From positions 72,693,695 through 72,757,694 of the forward strand of contig OX638135.1 in the NCBI GenBank assembly GCA_951804985.1: a DNA stretch of 64,000 nucleotides. Reading direction: 5' to 3'. This document shows, piece by piece, positions 11,103 through 20,749 of the stretch. The notes beneath the pieces are model-generated. The model was not told the origin of the DNA. It did no database searches and worked only from the letters and a program-made list of their open reading frames with translations. The first letter of the stretch is position 1. Each line of letters starts with the position of its first letter. Origin of the DNA: Dryomyza anilis. Its lineage: Eukaryota > Arthropoda > Insecta > Diptera > Dryomyzidae. A program made the position numbers and the translations under genes.

Positions 11103-11421
11103 TTATAACTAGGGACAAACCAAAGCGTTTGCCATAATATTAGAAAAGTATAAAAATGCAAAGATATTATTGGAAATCATGCAAGGAGATCCAATGTATA
11201 AAATATGATGTAATATGTGGGAACGTAGTTCTTTCTTTGATGTTCATCTGTTGATGGGTGGCAGCAAAGAGATCGAGCTCAGCGCAATTGCAGCCCCGAG
11301 AACCTCAAAGAAGGAGGGTTGAAAAGGAAATGACGAAATTTACCTCTTGACGTTTGACCTGACACAGAATGTACTAAATAAATAATACAAGGTTTACACT
11401 GCAAGAGTTTTGACGTAAACA
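11103..11421 (-). mobile_element. 5' LTR of the BEL/Pao element, partial
   Basis: Closely matches 7993-8312 from ttataactaggg to cgtaaaca, with a 9-bp insertion (gccataata) near 11131, an 11-bp deletion near 11210 and a few substitutions. The outer part present on the left (7544-7992) is absent, so the junction with the internal sequence at about 11100 is probably a deletion. Confidence 0.7.
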
Positions 11422-11484
11422 CATTCTATACCTTTCCATTCGAATAATCGTTGTTTTTCTAAGTTAACTAGTTTTAAAAAAACA

Positions 11485-12355
11485 GTTGGGAAGGTTAGAT
11501 CACATGGGAAATTTCGAAGTAGGTGTTATTATGATAGTTAGGATTATCAAAATTATAGTCGTTCTAAGTCGACTATAAATACCCTACACATATGCGTGGT
11601 TACAATTCAAAGTGGTATATAGGTCGCCAAAGTATACTAAACCTGAAGTTAACTACAAACTCTCAATCGCTGAAGAATTTCCATCCATTCAATACCCATA
11701 TTTACAAATGGGTAGGTGTACCGAATTTCGATTTTTTGTTGTGAACCACAAGTCGTTTCGCCGGAAAACATTATTTTCATGTATTTGAGCATGATGTCAG
11801 TATATATTTGACCAAAAAAGTTTACCTAAGCACGTACTGTAAAACTGATCTGTAGATGTAAATTTTATATGAGGTATTTGAGCAGGTCAGAATAGACCGA
11901 TCATACATAATTTTATGGCTCAAACAGTTTATATATATAAGTAATCTAAATCTAAAGTTTCATTGATCTAGCTCTTCTGCTTTTTTTTGTAATCGTGTTT
12001 TCAGCAGACAGAAAGAGGGACAGACGAACAGACAGACAGGCAGACATCGCCAAATCGACTCAGGAGGTCATGCTGATCAAGAATATATATACTTTTCCAT
12101 ACCGGAGATGTTTTTTTCTAGGTGTTAAAAACAGCGTACCAATCTGAATATACCCTTTCACTCTTATGTCCGTAACTTCAACGAGTAGAAATCTATTGGT
12201 GTTCGTACCAAACATATATCTCTAACCTATCCGGTGTTTTTACTCCTTAAATAAGTATGCGTTGAATTTACGAAATTTTGCTTATACGATAGATAACTAA
12301 ACACCAGTAGATATCCATTCATTGAAGTTACGGGCATTAGGGTAGGGTATAAAAA
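11485..12355 (+). mobile_element. mini-me-like dispersed repeat, copy 1
   Basis: Starts gttgggaaggttagat, and ends accctttcactctta...gggtataaaaa. Near 12020-12100 a (GACA/GACG) run and a (TA) run flank the core atcgccaaatcgactcagg...ctgatcaaga. A conserved core between GTCY and TA proto-microsatellites is the published hallmark of dipteran mini-me elements. Related copies lie at 30074 and 50206. No protein is encoded. The match to mini-me is by remembered structure. Confidence 0.55.
12167..12336. mobile_element. Harbinger-like MITE inside mini-me copy 1
   Basis: A 170-bp insert with inverted ends TGTCCGTAACTTCAA and (from the right) TGCCCGTAACTTCAA; 31 of the first 37 bases match. It is flanked by TTA on both sides (12164-12166, 12337-12339). 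The related repeat at 50569-50580 reads cactcttagtgtaggg with no insert, giving an empty site. A 3-bp T-A-rich duplication fits PIF/Harbinger-type MITEs. Confidence 0.75.
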
Positions 12356-12356
12356 T

Positions 12357-13867
12357 ATTTAAAATTACTATATACATATTGAACTAAATTTATATAAGAA
12401 AAAAATCCATAAGCAGCAATCCCTAAGTAGAAATTTTAAATATAATTTTCAGGTGAAAAAAAGTAAATGTTGTTGAAGAGGAAACAATAATTTCTGGTTA
12501 AAAGTTTTTTTTTTCAGGCGAATACTTTTTTTTTTGCTTTTAACTTCTTTAATGATGATTTGAAACAATCATAACCTTATAGCGCAGTGCCGATTGGACA
12601 TACTTAAAAACTATATTTTGTAAATATTTGATTTTCAATTGAAAAATACACTACAAATTGTCGAACTTTTATCGAATTTTCAAAAATGCTATTTGGACTT
12701 ATAGTATAACGAAGATATAGACAAAAATGTGTATTTTTGCTAACATCATATACAGTTAAAAGTCAAATTTAAGATCATCTTTTTGGAATATTTTGGAAGT
12801 GTATAGAAGTTTTTAAAATTTTGTGGAATTTTAATTACAGATACACATCATATTTTGGGATCGGGCAGAAAACAGACAGCCTCTGATACAAAATCCGCAT
12901 TTGTCTGTTTAAAATATGCCGAAAAATTGTTTCTATACTGACTCGACCCTGCCAAAAATTTTGTCTTGGGACATTTTGATATAGACTTAAAATATTAAAA
13001 ACTCGAATCGAGTATTCTTCAGAATCTTTGTCAAAATGCAATGGGGCATATTCGTAGACAATTTAAAGTAGACAAAGTCAACTTTAAAATAAAGTCAACT
13101 TTAATATAAAAGTTACCCGCTATTTAAGACAATTTTAACAAAACTGATTTTAATTTAAAGTTTATTTTGAAAGTCGCAAAATTAAAAAAGCGAACAATTG
13201 AAAAGCCGCGTAATTTACAGAATATTAGTAATCTGAAAAAAATAATTTTTACACAAAGACGCAATGTAGAGGGACAACATTTCTGTTAATTAGGCGCCTT
13301 TTCCATTTTGTGATGTTTTGAAAATTTTGCGCTTTTCTCTATATTTTGCGCCCTTCTGTAGAGGAAACAAAAAATTTGTAAATGCAATTTTATACTTTTT
13401 GAAAATTTTTCGACTTTCTCTGTAGTTTCCTATTTCCGCCTTTCTCTCTTTTAAAAGGCGCAAAATACTGAATATTAGTTGCATTGTTTTTATTTTGTGT
13501 TTTTTTGAAAATTTGTTTAAAAAATTCAAAAGTGCGCCTTTTTTTGGTTCCCGGTAAATGGGAATGAATAAAGTAAAAATAACATAATTTGTTTACAAGG
13601 AAAAATATTAAATAAGTAGCTATGACTTTTCAAGAGTATTAATTCTTTGCATTAAAGAAACTGGAAATATGATATTTTGTCTTTGCAGACTGAGGGTTTA
13701 CATTTATCGTATATATTTACAATATACCGTTGTGCAAATTGGCTATTTAGCAACATCATATGTCGTTGTTTATCAAATTAGAAGATAGATTAGATGATGA
13801 AATGAATGCTGTTAAAAATATCCCAAGTAACCAAATTGAGACAATTGTAACTAAAAATGTTTATATA
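12357..13867. other. AT-rich sequence without gene
   Basis: No convincing frame. The open frames at 12835-13041 and 13290-13529 on the minus strand are short, of biased composition and without recognisable motifs. The 13290-13530 stretch has repeated cgc-ttttctct-like blocks (gcgccttttc, gcgcttttct, gcgcccttct) spaced irregularly. Confidence 0.5.
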
Positions 13868-14160
13868 ATAATAGTTTGGCACTACAGTCCAATAAGAACT
13901 TAGGCAGAGCTCTGTCACCAATTTGAGCTGTGCGTTTGTACTCAAAGTGGTGGGACCTACAGTTTATTGCCGAATCCGAACGCCGGATGAGAGCTTTTCA
14001 TAGGCAAAGTTTTACTTTCGTTGGTTTGCCATTTACTGCCGAGAGGTAGCGCGGTATAGAAAAATGTTTCTATGAAAAGATGTTAGCCCCAGTCCAGGCT
14101 TGAACCGGGGACCTTTCGGCTCGCAGTCCAACGCACTAACCACTGCGCTACCGCGGCTAC
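13868..14160 (-). mobile_element. tRNA-derived SINE, copy 1
   Basis: On the minus strand it starts gtagccgcggtagcgcagtg. The A box is tagcgcagtggttagtgcg, the anticodon-arm remnant is ggactgcgagccgaaagg and the B box is ggttcaagcct. A roughly 220-bp body and an (att)-rich tail follow. The flanks atgtttatata (13857-13867) and atggttatata (14161-14171) match at 10 of 11, a good target duplication. The internal promoter would be read by RNA polymerase III. SINEs depend on a partner LINE. Confidence 0.8.
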
Positions 14161-14344
14161 ATGGTTATATATAAAATTTATTTCGGCCCCTTTGCAACTT
14201 CCTAGCTTCAAATATATCAATAAAAGGTTTCAATGAAAGCAAAATCGAATCAATGGAATAAATGGATGCATAGTTGGAAGTGATTTACTTTGAATTAGCG
14301 ACAAGTCGGCTGGTCCCTTATGAGTCAACAAAATGAGATATATA

Positions 14345-14568
14345 CAGTTCTTCAAACAAATAATCGGACAACACTTAATTTAATTTTATTTGAAGTAAAT
14401 CATAGAGTTATTTGAATAGTTTAATTGTTTTTGTAATGTAGTTTGTTTAATTATTAATATATTTATAATAATATTTACCAAAACCAGTATATTTGTACAG
14501 TTACTTATGCAAAATTCAATTAAAAAGCAAAATACTGCATATTGTGGATTCAAACAAATAATCGGACA
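14345..14568 (+). repeat. Left IR/DR end of the Tc1 element
   Basis: Outer motif at 14345-14371, and inner direct copy ttcaaacaaataatcggaca at 14549-14568. These would be the two transposase-binding sites of the left end. Confidence 0.8.
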
Positions 14569-14829
14569 TTTAAAGTTGGCGATGATATTAGAGTTATTTA
14601 CAAAAAAAAGTTTTGAAAAACTACGAAATATTATTTTATAGCTGGACCCGTGCACGACTCGTGCCAAGATTTTCTGAATTCAAAGATATGTAGCGATTTT
14701 ATTAATATAAAAAACATTTTATTATTTATATGAGGGGCCCGTGCTTAGCTGTTGAAATTTTTTTATTGGTTTTATAAATGTGGTAACCAAATAATTCTCC
14801 GCCAAAACCACTTTTCTCAAAGACAATTT

Positions 14830-14992
14830 TTTCTCAGACTGCGCTTCTCCGCAGAATTTTTCACAGTAGAAATCTTCCTCGTAAAATCCACATTGAACGC
14901 TTTCCCGTAGAATTCATCCCGGTAGAATTGTTCCCGGTAGAATTCTTTCCTGTAGAATTCTTCCCCGTAGAGTTTTCCCCAGTAGAAGTTTT
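14830..14992 (+). repeat. Minisatellite, 17-bp unit ttcccggtagaatt
   Basis: About eight irregular units of the form cccggtagaattcttt, running from decayed versions (cgcagaatttttcaca) to cleaner ones at 14910-14980. It leads directly into the 15-bp array. Confidence 0.7.
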
Positions 14993-15965
14993 AGTGTGGT
15001 GGGTTTTAATGTAGTAAGTTTCGGTGTGGTGAGTTTAGATGTGGTGAATTTTGGAGTGGTGAGTTTCATTGTGGTTAGTTTTGGTGTGGTGAGTTTTAGT
15101 GTGGTGAGTTTTAGTGTGGTGAATTTGAGTGTGGTGAGTTTAAGTGTGGTGTTTTTAAGTGTGGTGAGTTTTAGTGTGGTCAATTATAGTGTGGTGGGTT
15201 TTAGTGTGGTGAATTTTAATGTGGCTTGTTTTAGTGTGGCGTGTTTTAGTGTAGCGAGTTTTAGTGTGGTTAATTTTATTGTGGTGAGTTTTAGTGTGAT
15301 GAATTTTAATGTGATGAATTTTATTGTGGTGAGTTTTAGTGTAGTGAATTTTAGGGTGGTGAGTTTTAGTGTGATTAATTATAGTGTGGTGGGTTTTAGT
15401 GTGGTGAATTTTAGAGCGGTGAGTTTTAGTGTGGTGAGTTTTAGTGTATCGAAATTTGAGTGTAGTGAGTTTTAATGTGGTGAGTTTAAAAGTGGTGAAT
15501 TTTAATGTGGTGAAATTTTAGTGTAGTGAGTTTTAGTGTGGTGAGTTTTAGAGTAGTGAAATTTAAGTGTGGTGAGTTTAAGTGTGGTGAATTTTAGTGT
15601 GTTGAATTTTTGTGTGGTGAGTTTTAGTGTGGTGAGTTTTTGTGTGGTGAGTTTTAGTGTGGTAAGTTTTAGTGTGGTGAAATTTTAGTGTGGTGAGTTT
15701 TAGTGTGGTGAGTTTTAGTGTGGTGAGTTTTAGTGTGGTGAGTTTAAGTGTGGTGAGTTTTGGTGTGGTGAGTTTTAGTGTGTTGAATTTTTGTGTGGTG
15801 AGTTTAAGTGTGGTGAGTTTTAGTGTGGTGAGTTTTAGTGTGGTGAGTTTAAGTGTGGTGAGTTTTAGTGTGGTGAGTTTTTGTGTGGTGAGTTTTAGTG
15901 TGGTGAGTTTTAGTGTGGTGAGTTTTTGTGTGGTGAGTTTTAGTGTGGTGAGTTTTAGTGTGGTG
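14993..15965 (+). repeat. Minisatellite, 15-bp unit gtgtggtgagtttta
   Basis: About 65 units in 970 bp, more uniform toward the right. Because 15 is a multiple of three, one frame on each strand stays open (Ser-Val-Val-Ser-Phe on plus, Lys-Leu-Thr-Thr-Leu on minus), which explains the long frames at 14996-15475, 15690-16007 and 14914-15183. They are not taken as genes. Confidence 0.95.
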
Positions 15966-15969
15966 TTTT

Positions 15970-17540
15970 TTTTTTTTGTATTTGAGTTTTTTGTTTCATG
16001 TTCGTAGCTAGTGAAAGTGCCGAGTTATATCGTATTGAAATTTTAGGTTGTATGGTCCTTCCAGACCATACCGCATCTGTGGTAAAAATTTCAAGAAAAT
16101 CGGATCAGCCGTTTAGACGGAGAAACGGAACAAACGTGATTGCTTTTGTATTTTTGCTTTTGTTTTGTTTTGTGCTTTTGCCTTTTTGTTTTTAAATTTT
16201 TTTTTGTATTTAAGTTTTTTGTTTCATGTTCGTAGCTTGTGAAAGTGCCGAGTTATATCGTATTGAAAGTTTAGGTTGTATGGGAGGTGCCACGCCTCTT
16301 TGTCCAATCCCGCCCATATATAGCCTATCATTCCTTCCAGACCATACCGCATCTGTGGTAAAAATTTCAAGAAAATCGGATCAGCCGTTTAGACGGAGAA
16401 GCGGAACAAACGTGATTGCTTTTGTTTTTGTATTTTTGCTTTTGTTTTGTTTTGTGCTTTTGCTTTTTTGTTTTTAAATTTTTTTTTGTATTTAAGTTTT
16501 TTGTTTCATGTTCGTAGCTTGTGAAAGTGCCGAGTTATATCGTATTGAAAGTTTAGGTTGTATGGGAGATGCCACGCCTTTTTGTCCAATCCCGCCCATA
16601 TATAGCCTATCATTCCTTCCAGACCATACCGCATCTGTGGTAAAAATTTCAAGAAAATCGGATCAGCCGTTTAGACGGAGAAGCGGAACAAACGTGATTG
16701 CTTTTGTTTTTGTATTTTTGCTTTTGTTTTGTTTTGTGCTTTTGCTTTTTTGTTTTTAAATTTTTTTTTTGTATTTGAGTTTTTTGTTTCATGTTCGTAG
16801 CTGGTGAAAGTGCCGAGTTACATCGTATTGAAAGTTAAGGTTGTATGAGAGGTGCCACGCCTCTTTGTCCAATCCCGCCCATATATAGCCTATCATTCCT
16901 TCCAGACCATACCGCATCTGTGGTAAAAATTTCAAGAAAATCGGATCAGCCGTTTAGACGGAGAAGCGGAACAAACGTGATTGCTTTTGTTTTTGTATTT
17001 TTGCTTTTGTTTTGTTTTGTGCTTTTGCTTTTTTGTTTTTAAATTTTTTCTTGTATTTAAGTTTTTTGTTTCATGTTCGTAGCTTGTGAAAGTGCCGAGT
17101 TATATCGTATTGAAAGTTTAGGTTGTATGGGAGATGCCACGCCTTTTTGTCCAATCCCGCCCATATATAGCCTATCATTCCTTCCAGACCATACCGCATC
17201 TGTGGTAAAAATTTCAAGAAAATCGGATCAGCCGTTTAGACGGAGAAGCGGAACAAACGTGATTGCTTTTGTTTTTGTATTTTTGCTTATGTTTTGTTTA
17301 GTGCTTTTGCTTTTTTGTTTTTAAATTTTTGAGTTTTTTGTTTCATGGTGAAAGTGCCGAGTTACATCGTATTGAAAGTTAAGGTTGTATGAGAGGTGCC
17401 ACGCCTCTTTGTCCAATCCCGCCCATATATAGCCTATAATTCCTTCCAGACCACACCGCATCTGTGGTAAAAATTTCAAAAAAATCGGATAAGCCGTTTA
17501 GACGGAGAAGCGGAACAAACGTACAAACGTACAAACGTAC
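15970..17540 (+). repeat. 282-bp tandem repeat, six units
   Basis: Units are marked by gttttttgtttcatgttcgt, with the ATG at 15998, 16226, 16508, 16791, 17073 and about 17345. The first lacks a 54-bp segment (from tatgggaggtgccacg onward) and the last is partial and more diverged. Each unit has tcggatcagccgtttagacg, in which ccgt-ttag-acgg can form a small hairpin. The repeated 83-codon frames are a by-product of the repeat. Confidence 0.9.
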
Positions 17541-17602
17541 AAACGAACAAACAGATTTATTATATTAATAGGATGTGAGTTGAATTTTGCAACGAAAATT
17601 AA

Positions 17603-18649
17603 ATGGCACCAAGTGGAAAGCATACAAGTGTGGAGATTAGACACCTCATCATAAAACTATATGGTGAGGGGAAAAACGGTTCGAGATATAGCGGATACTG
17701 TGGATAGAAGTCGTTCTACCGTACATGATGTCATAAGAAGGTATCGAGATGAATTTAGAGTGGAAAATAAAAGTAGAGAAGGACAAGGAAAAATTTTAAA
17801 CAATCATGACGAAAGGCGCATTATGCTTGAAGTAAAGAAAAATCCTATAAAAACGGCAAATGAGCTTAAGATTTATGTGGAAAGCAGTATTGGAAAGACA
17901 GTATGTGCTGAGACCATTCGAAATACATTAAGAAATCATGATTATCACGGTCGAATTACTGCGTGTAAAATTTGCTAAAGAATACGTAACTAAAAGTAAT
18001 GATTTTTGGATTAAGGTATCATCTCATTAAAATCAATAATTTTGAAAAATAAAAATAGTGTTGTATTATTTGTTAGGTGCTCTATACAGATGAGAGCAAA
18101 TTTAATTTACATGGATCTGATGAAAGAGCGTATGTGTGGCGCAAACCAAACACCGAATTTGAACCAAAAAATACACGAGTCAAGCACGGAGGAGGTTCTG
18201 TGATGGTTTGGGGCTGCATGTCCAGCTCAGGTGTCGGTAACTTATATTTTATTGAAGGTAAAATGGACAGGTTCGTTTATTTGAACATTTTGAAAGAACA
18301 TGTGAAGCAAAGTGCTGAGAAACTGAGCATCAAAGAAGAATTTGCTTTCTATCAAGACAATGATCCTAAGCATACTGCACAAGTTCCTAAGCTCTGGTTG
18401 ATCCATAATTGCCCTAAACTATTGACACCACCTCCACAATCACCTGATCTAAATGTTATAGAGCATTTATGGGATGAATTAGCAGGAAGGGAGTACAAAA
18501 AGAACTACAATAACTTAAATGCATTAAAAGAAGCATTACTTTCTGAGTGGAATAAAATACCGGCTGAAGTATGCACAAATTTGGTAAAATCAATGCAAAA
18601 TAGATTGAGAAACGTTTTGGAATCAAAAGGATATGCAACTAAATTTTAA
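17603..18649 (+). pseudogene. Tc1/Minos-type transposase with 61-bp intron, frameshifted
   Basis: The start ATG at 17603 gives MAPSGKHTSVEIRHLIIKLY. A one-base shift near 17680 leads to KTVRDIADTVDRSRSTVHDV, a helix-turn-helix of the paired type. A second HTH-like part ends at NHDYHGR near 17950, where some residues are missing before KFAKEYVTKSNDFWIK. A GT-AG intron at 18016-18076 joins this to VLYTDESKFN (first Asp), YQDNDPKHTA (second Asp) and SPDLNVIEHLWDEL (Glu), the DD34E triad of Tc1 enzymes. Minos also has an intron of about 60 bp. The catalytic half is intact, while the DNA-binding half has two lesions. Confidence 0.85.
18016..18076 (+). other. Spliceosomal intron in the transposase
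   Basis: Begins gtatcatc after the Lys codon aag and ends ttgttag before gtgctctatacagatgag. Removing it restores the conserved order DFWIK-VLYTDES, so the boundaries are well supported. Confidence 0.8.
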
Positions 18650-18711
18650 CATTTGCAGTTTTTGTTGTGTTTAGTTAAAAATTAATGTACATAATGTGTA
18701 TTGTTTTTTTT

Positions 18712-18933
18712 TGTCCGATTATTCTTTTGATCTCGAAAATATTGATGTTGCAGTTTTCGTGGATTTTTTGTTACAGATTTTTTTTTTTAATATTAAATAA
18801 AAAAAATATTCAATATGTACAGTAAAGTACATAAAATGACATTTTTGTTTTTTTAATAAAAAATATATTTATGTAAGTTTTAATATGTTTTTAATATTTT
18901 ATAACATTGTCCGATTATTCGTTTGAGTCACTG
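18712..18933 (+). repeat. Right IR/DR end of the Tc1 element
   Basis: Inner motif tgtccgattattcttttgat at 18712-18731 and outer motif at 18907-18933 ending CACTG before TA. The spacing of about 196 bp mirrors the left end (198 bp). Confidence 0.8.
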
Positions 18934-18937
18934 TATA

Positions 18938-18967
18938 TATTGGTTTTACATATATGTAAAACCAATA
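18938..18967. repeat. Perfect 30-bp palindrome beside the transposon
   Basis: tattggttttaca followed by tatatgtaaaaccaata reads the same on both strands over 30 bases. It lies 3 bp outside the TA flank of the Tc1 element. Confidence 0.85.
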
Positions 18968-20125
18968 ATAATTTCTAAACAATAATATGTCAAATCAAAA
19001 CGCAGAAAATCAATTTTTTCTCCTTGTTCCATAGATATATTTGAATCAAAAGAGCTTACGATCCCGATACCAATTAAAATAACATTCATCTTCGAGTTAC
19101 TATTTGACGCAAACGTATTTCTGTTTTTACTAATTGTTCGTAAAAAATACGAATGTTTTGTAAACAATACAAATGTTTCTTAAAATTCTACATATGTATA
19201 TCTTCTAAATTTACGAACATTTTCTTTGAGAAAAAAATTGTAATAAAACATAATCTAACGAAAGTTTCGTAATTTTTCCTTTAAATTACGAAACTTTGCA
19301 ATTTGTTAGTACAATTTTACGTAATACAAATATAAGAACCATTTGTAAAAAATCTTTTGGAACATATAAAATATTACAAATGTTTCATATATTTCTGGTT
19401 GATTTCGGTCTCCTGATTCCTGCTGCGTACTCAGAATTGTGCCTATACGTCGAGATCGAGTCAAAGTTTTAAAAAAGAAGTTTTTGGTACTTTATATCTC
19501 ATGCTATCGCACGATTTCGACATGTCGCAGAAGCAAACTTTTTCACAAAATAAAATAAGAACCTTGCCCTACGAATAATTGACAAAAAAAAATATGTGCC
19601 CAGATATTAGTTAGATAAAGAAATTTGTGTTACCAAACAAGTGTGTCGAGAGAGTAATTTATAACAATTCTCTAAGCTCTCTTAAAAACATTTTAATAAT
19701 AGTTCGCAATGTTTTTACTGTCAAAATTTCGGAAAAATGTTTGAAATTTATCTTACTGAAATTTTTCGAATTTTTTTTTTTAAATTTGTTTATGAAATAT
19801 TTGATAAAAATTGAGGAAAATACACATAGAGATATATAATTTCATACTGATATAATGTAGTGGTGCGAGGTGTAAAATCGCACAAAATTCTTAAAATCTG
19901 ATACCAGTATTATGGGGGAACATGATGGGGAAAATTACACAGCGTAATCTCCTGGTCTATATTTGAATCAACAGGCGTTAATGGGTTAAAAAAATGTATT
20001 ACACATACGTCGTCAACAAATGCTCCTGAGCGACTGAACAGAAAATTTTGAAAATTTGACATACAATAAAAAAAAAAAAATTGACAACCTACAGCTTTTC
20101 CTTATCAAATTTAAATGTATAATAT
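18968..20125. other. AT-rich sequence without gene, one short hairpin
   Basis: No supported coding region. At 19261-19297 aaagtttcgtaattt pairs perfectly with aaattacgaaacttt across a 7-base loop. The 70-codon frame at 19627 is AT-driven. Confidence 0.5.
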
Positions 20126-20130
20126 TGTTT

Positions 20131-20745
20131 GAACACGGCTGTAGTCATCATCATCATTTGGTCCTTGATCTGTTCGGGGAGCATAAGGCCTCAACAAAAC
20201 ATTTCCAACTCGTACGATTTTTTTATTCATTCCAGCATTTGCCGGAGTCCTCAACTGTCAGTTCTAGGCTTCGCTACCACGTTATTTTTGGCCGACCTCT
20301 TCTGCTACTACCTTGTGGGTTCCACTCGAGGAATTTCCGAAAGATTTCGTCTGACGATTTTTAGTTCAAATTGAATTAGTTATATTTGTGTTGTTTTTAA
20401 GCCTAGCTTTCGTAGACTCAGTTTTGAACCAGACTAGATGGCCTGGAAACCTGGATGTAGTGGTTTAGCGGCTTCCTCTGGACAAGCATTCCGTAGTTAA
20501 GCCGGTACGACGTCGAATCCAGCCGATTTTTTTCAAGTCCTTAATTACGTTGATTATTTCGTGGATCGTTGGTGGATATGTGCTAATTCTGCTTTCTGAA
20601 ACGTTGCTATTTGTCGGATGTACTTTCACTTCTGCGTGAATTTAGATATTTTCTACTGAACTAGACACGGAGTTGAGCGTATTATAGAAGTGCTCCCGCC
20701 ACCGTGACAATATCTTCCAGTAGACCTGACAAGTGATCCCTCCTT
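20131..20745 (-). pseudogene. RTE LINE 3' part (RT fragment and C-terminus), unit 1
   Basis: On the minus strand, WREHFYNTLNSVSSSVEN and IHEIINVIKDLKK correspond to the region just before and at the start of an RTE reverse transcriptase. After an internal deletion the sequence ends with WNPQGSRRRGRPKITWRRS, a typical RTE-type C-terminus. The element end shows tgatgatgatgactac, matching the (TGATGA)-type tails of RTE elements. Most of the RT, including the catalytic Asp pair, is gone. Confidence 0.65.
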
Positions 20746-20749
20746 TGAT

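Larger units (their letters stand above)
7544..11421 (-). mobile_element. BEL/Pao LTR retrotransposon, internally deleted
   Basis: Minus-strand element flanked by related LTRs (left 7544-8312, right 11103-11421). The internal part encodes BEL/Pao-type gag and an aspartic protease but then jumps to the 3' LTR, so RT, RNase H and integrase are missing. The flanks caatc (7539-7543) and cattc (11422-11426) match at 4 of 5, as expected for the 5-bp target duplication of this group. The right LTR lacks the outer 100 bp or so seen on the left, and no clear primer-binding site follows it. The segment at 10506-11102 is non-coding leader-like AT-rich DNA. Confidence 0.75.
14642..17575. mobile_element. 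Tandem-repeat block inserted in the Tc1 element, Helentron-like by structure
   Basis: Starts gctggacccgtgcacgactc, which holds the small hairpin gcacg-act-cgtgc, and ends with four acaaacgt-type units and cagatttattatattaatag. In between are three successive tandem arrays, annotated separately. A non-coding element with a central array and short hairpins recalls DINE-1/Helentron-type elements of flies. No target duplication was found, so the element type is an inference. Confidence 0.35.
14345..18933 (+). mobile_element. Minos-like Tc1/mariner transposon with IR/DR ends, enlarged by an insertion
   Basis: A 4.6-kb element flanked by TA (14343-14344 and 18934-18935). Outer ends begin CAGT and share TCAAACAAATAATCGGACAA with a few changes; 23 of 27 bases match. 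Each end also carries a second inner copy of the same motif about 197 bp inside, the IR/DR arrangement of Minos and related Tc1 elements. The transposase lies at 17603-18649. Most of the extra length (14642-17575) is an unrelated tandem-repeat block. Confidence 0.8.

Noticed and set aside
14914..16007. Long repetitive frames (Ser-Val-Val-Ser-Phe on plus, Thr-Thr-Leu-Lys on minus) resembling a repetitive secreted protein
   Set aside because: The 15-bp tandem unit keeps one frame open on each strand automatically. The frames on both strands overlap and have no start context or unique domain.
15998..17324. Repeated 65-83 codon frames with a hydrophobic tail (FVFLLLFCFVLL), like small membrane proteins
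   Set aside because: They are the same frame in each 282-bp tandem unit. The hydrophobic part is a T-rich stretch, and the first unit has a 54-bp gap.
14830..17540. CRISPR-like array
   Set aside because: Units follow one another without unique spacers, and the context is a eukaryotic transposon.
20056..20374. Overlapping 81- and 102-codon plus-strand frames with a His-rich stretch, repeated at 22250
   Set aside because: They are antisense to the RTE C-terminus; the His/Ile stretch comes from the tail catcatcatcat.
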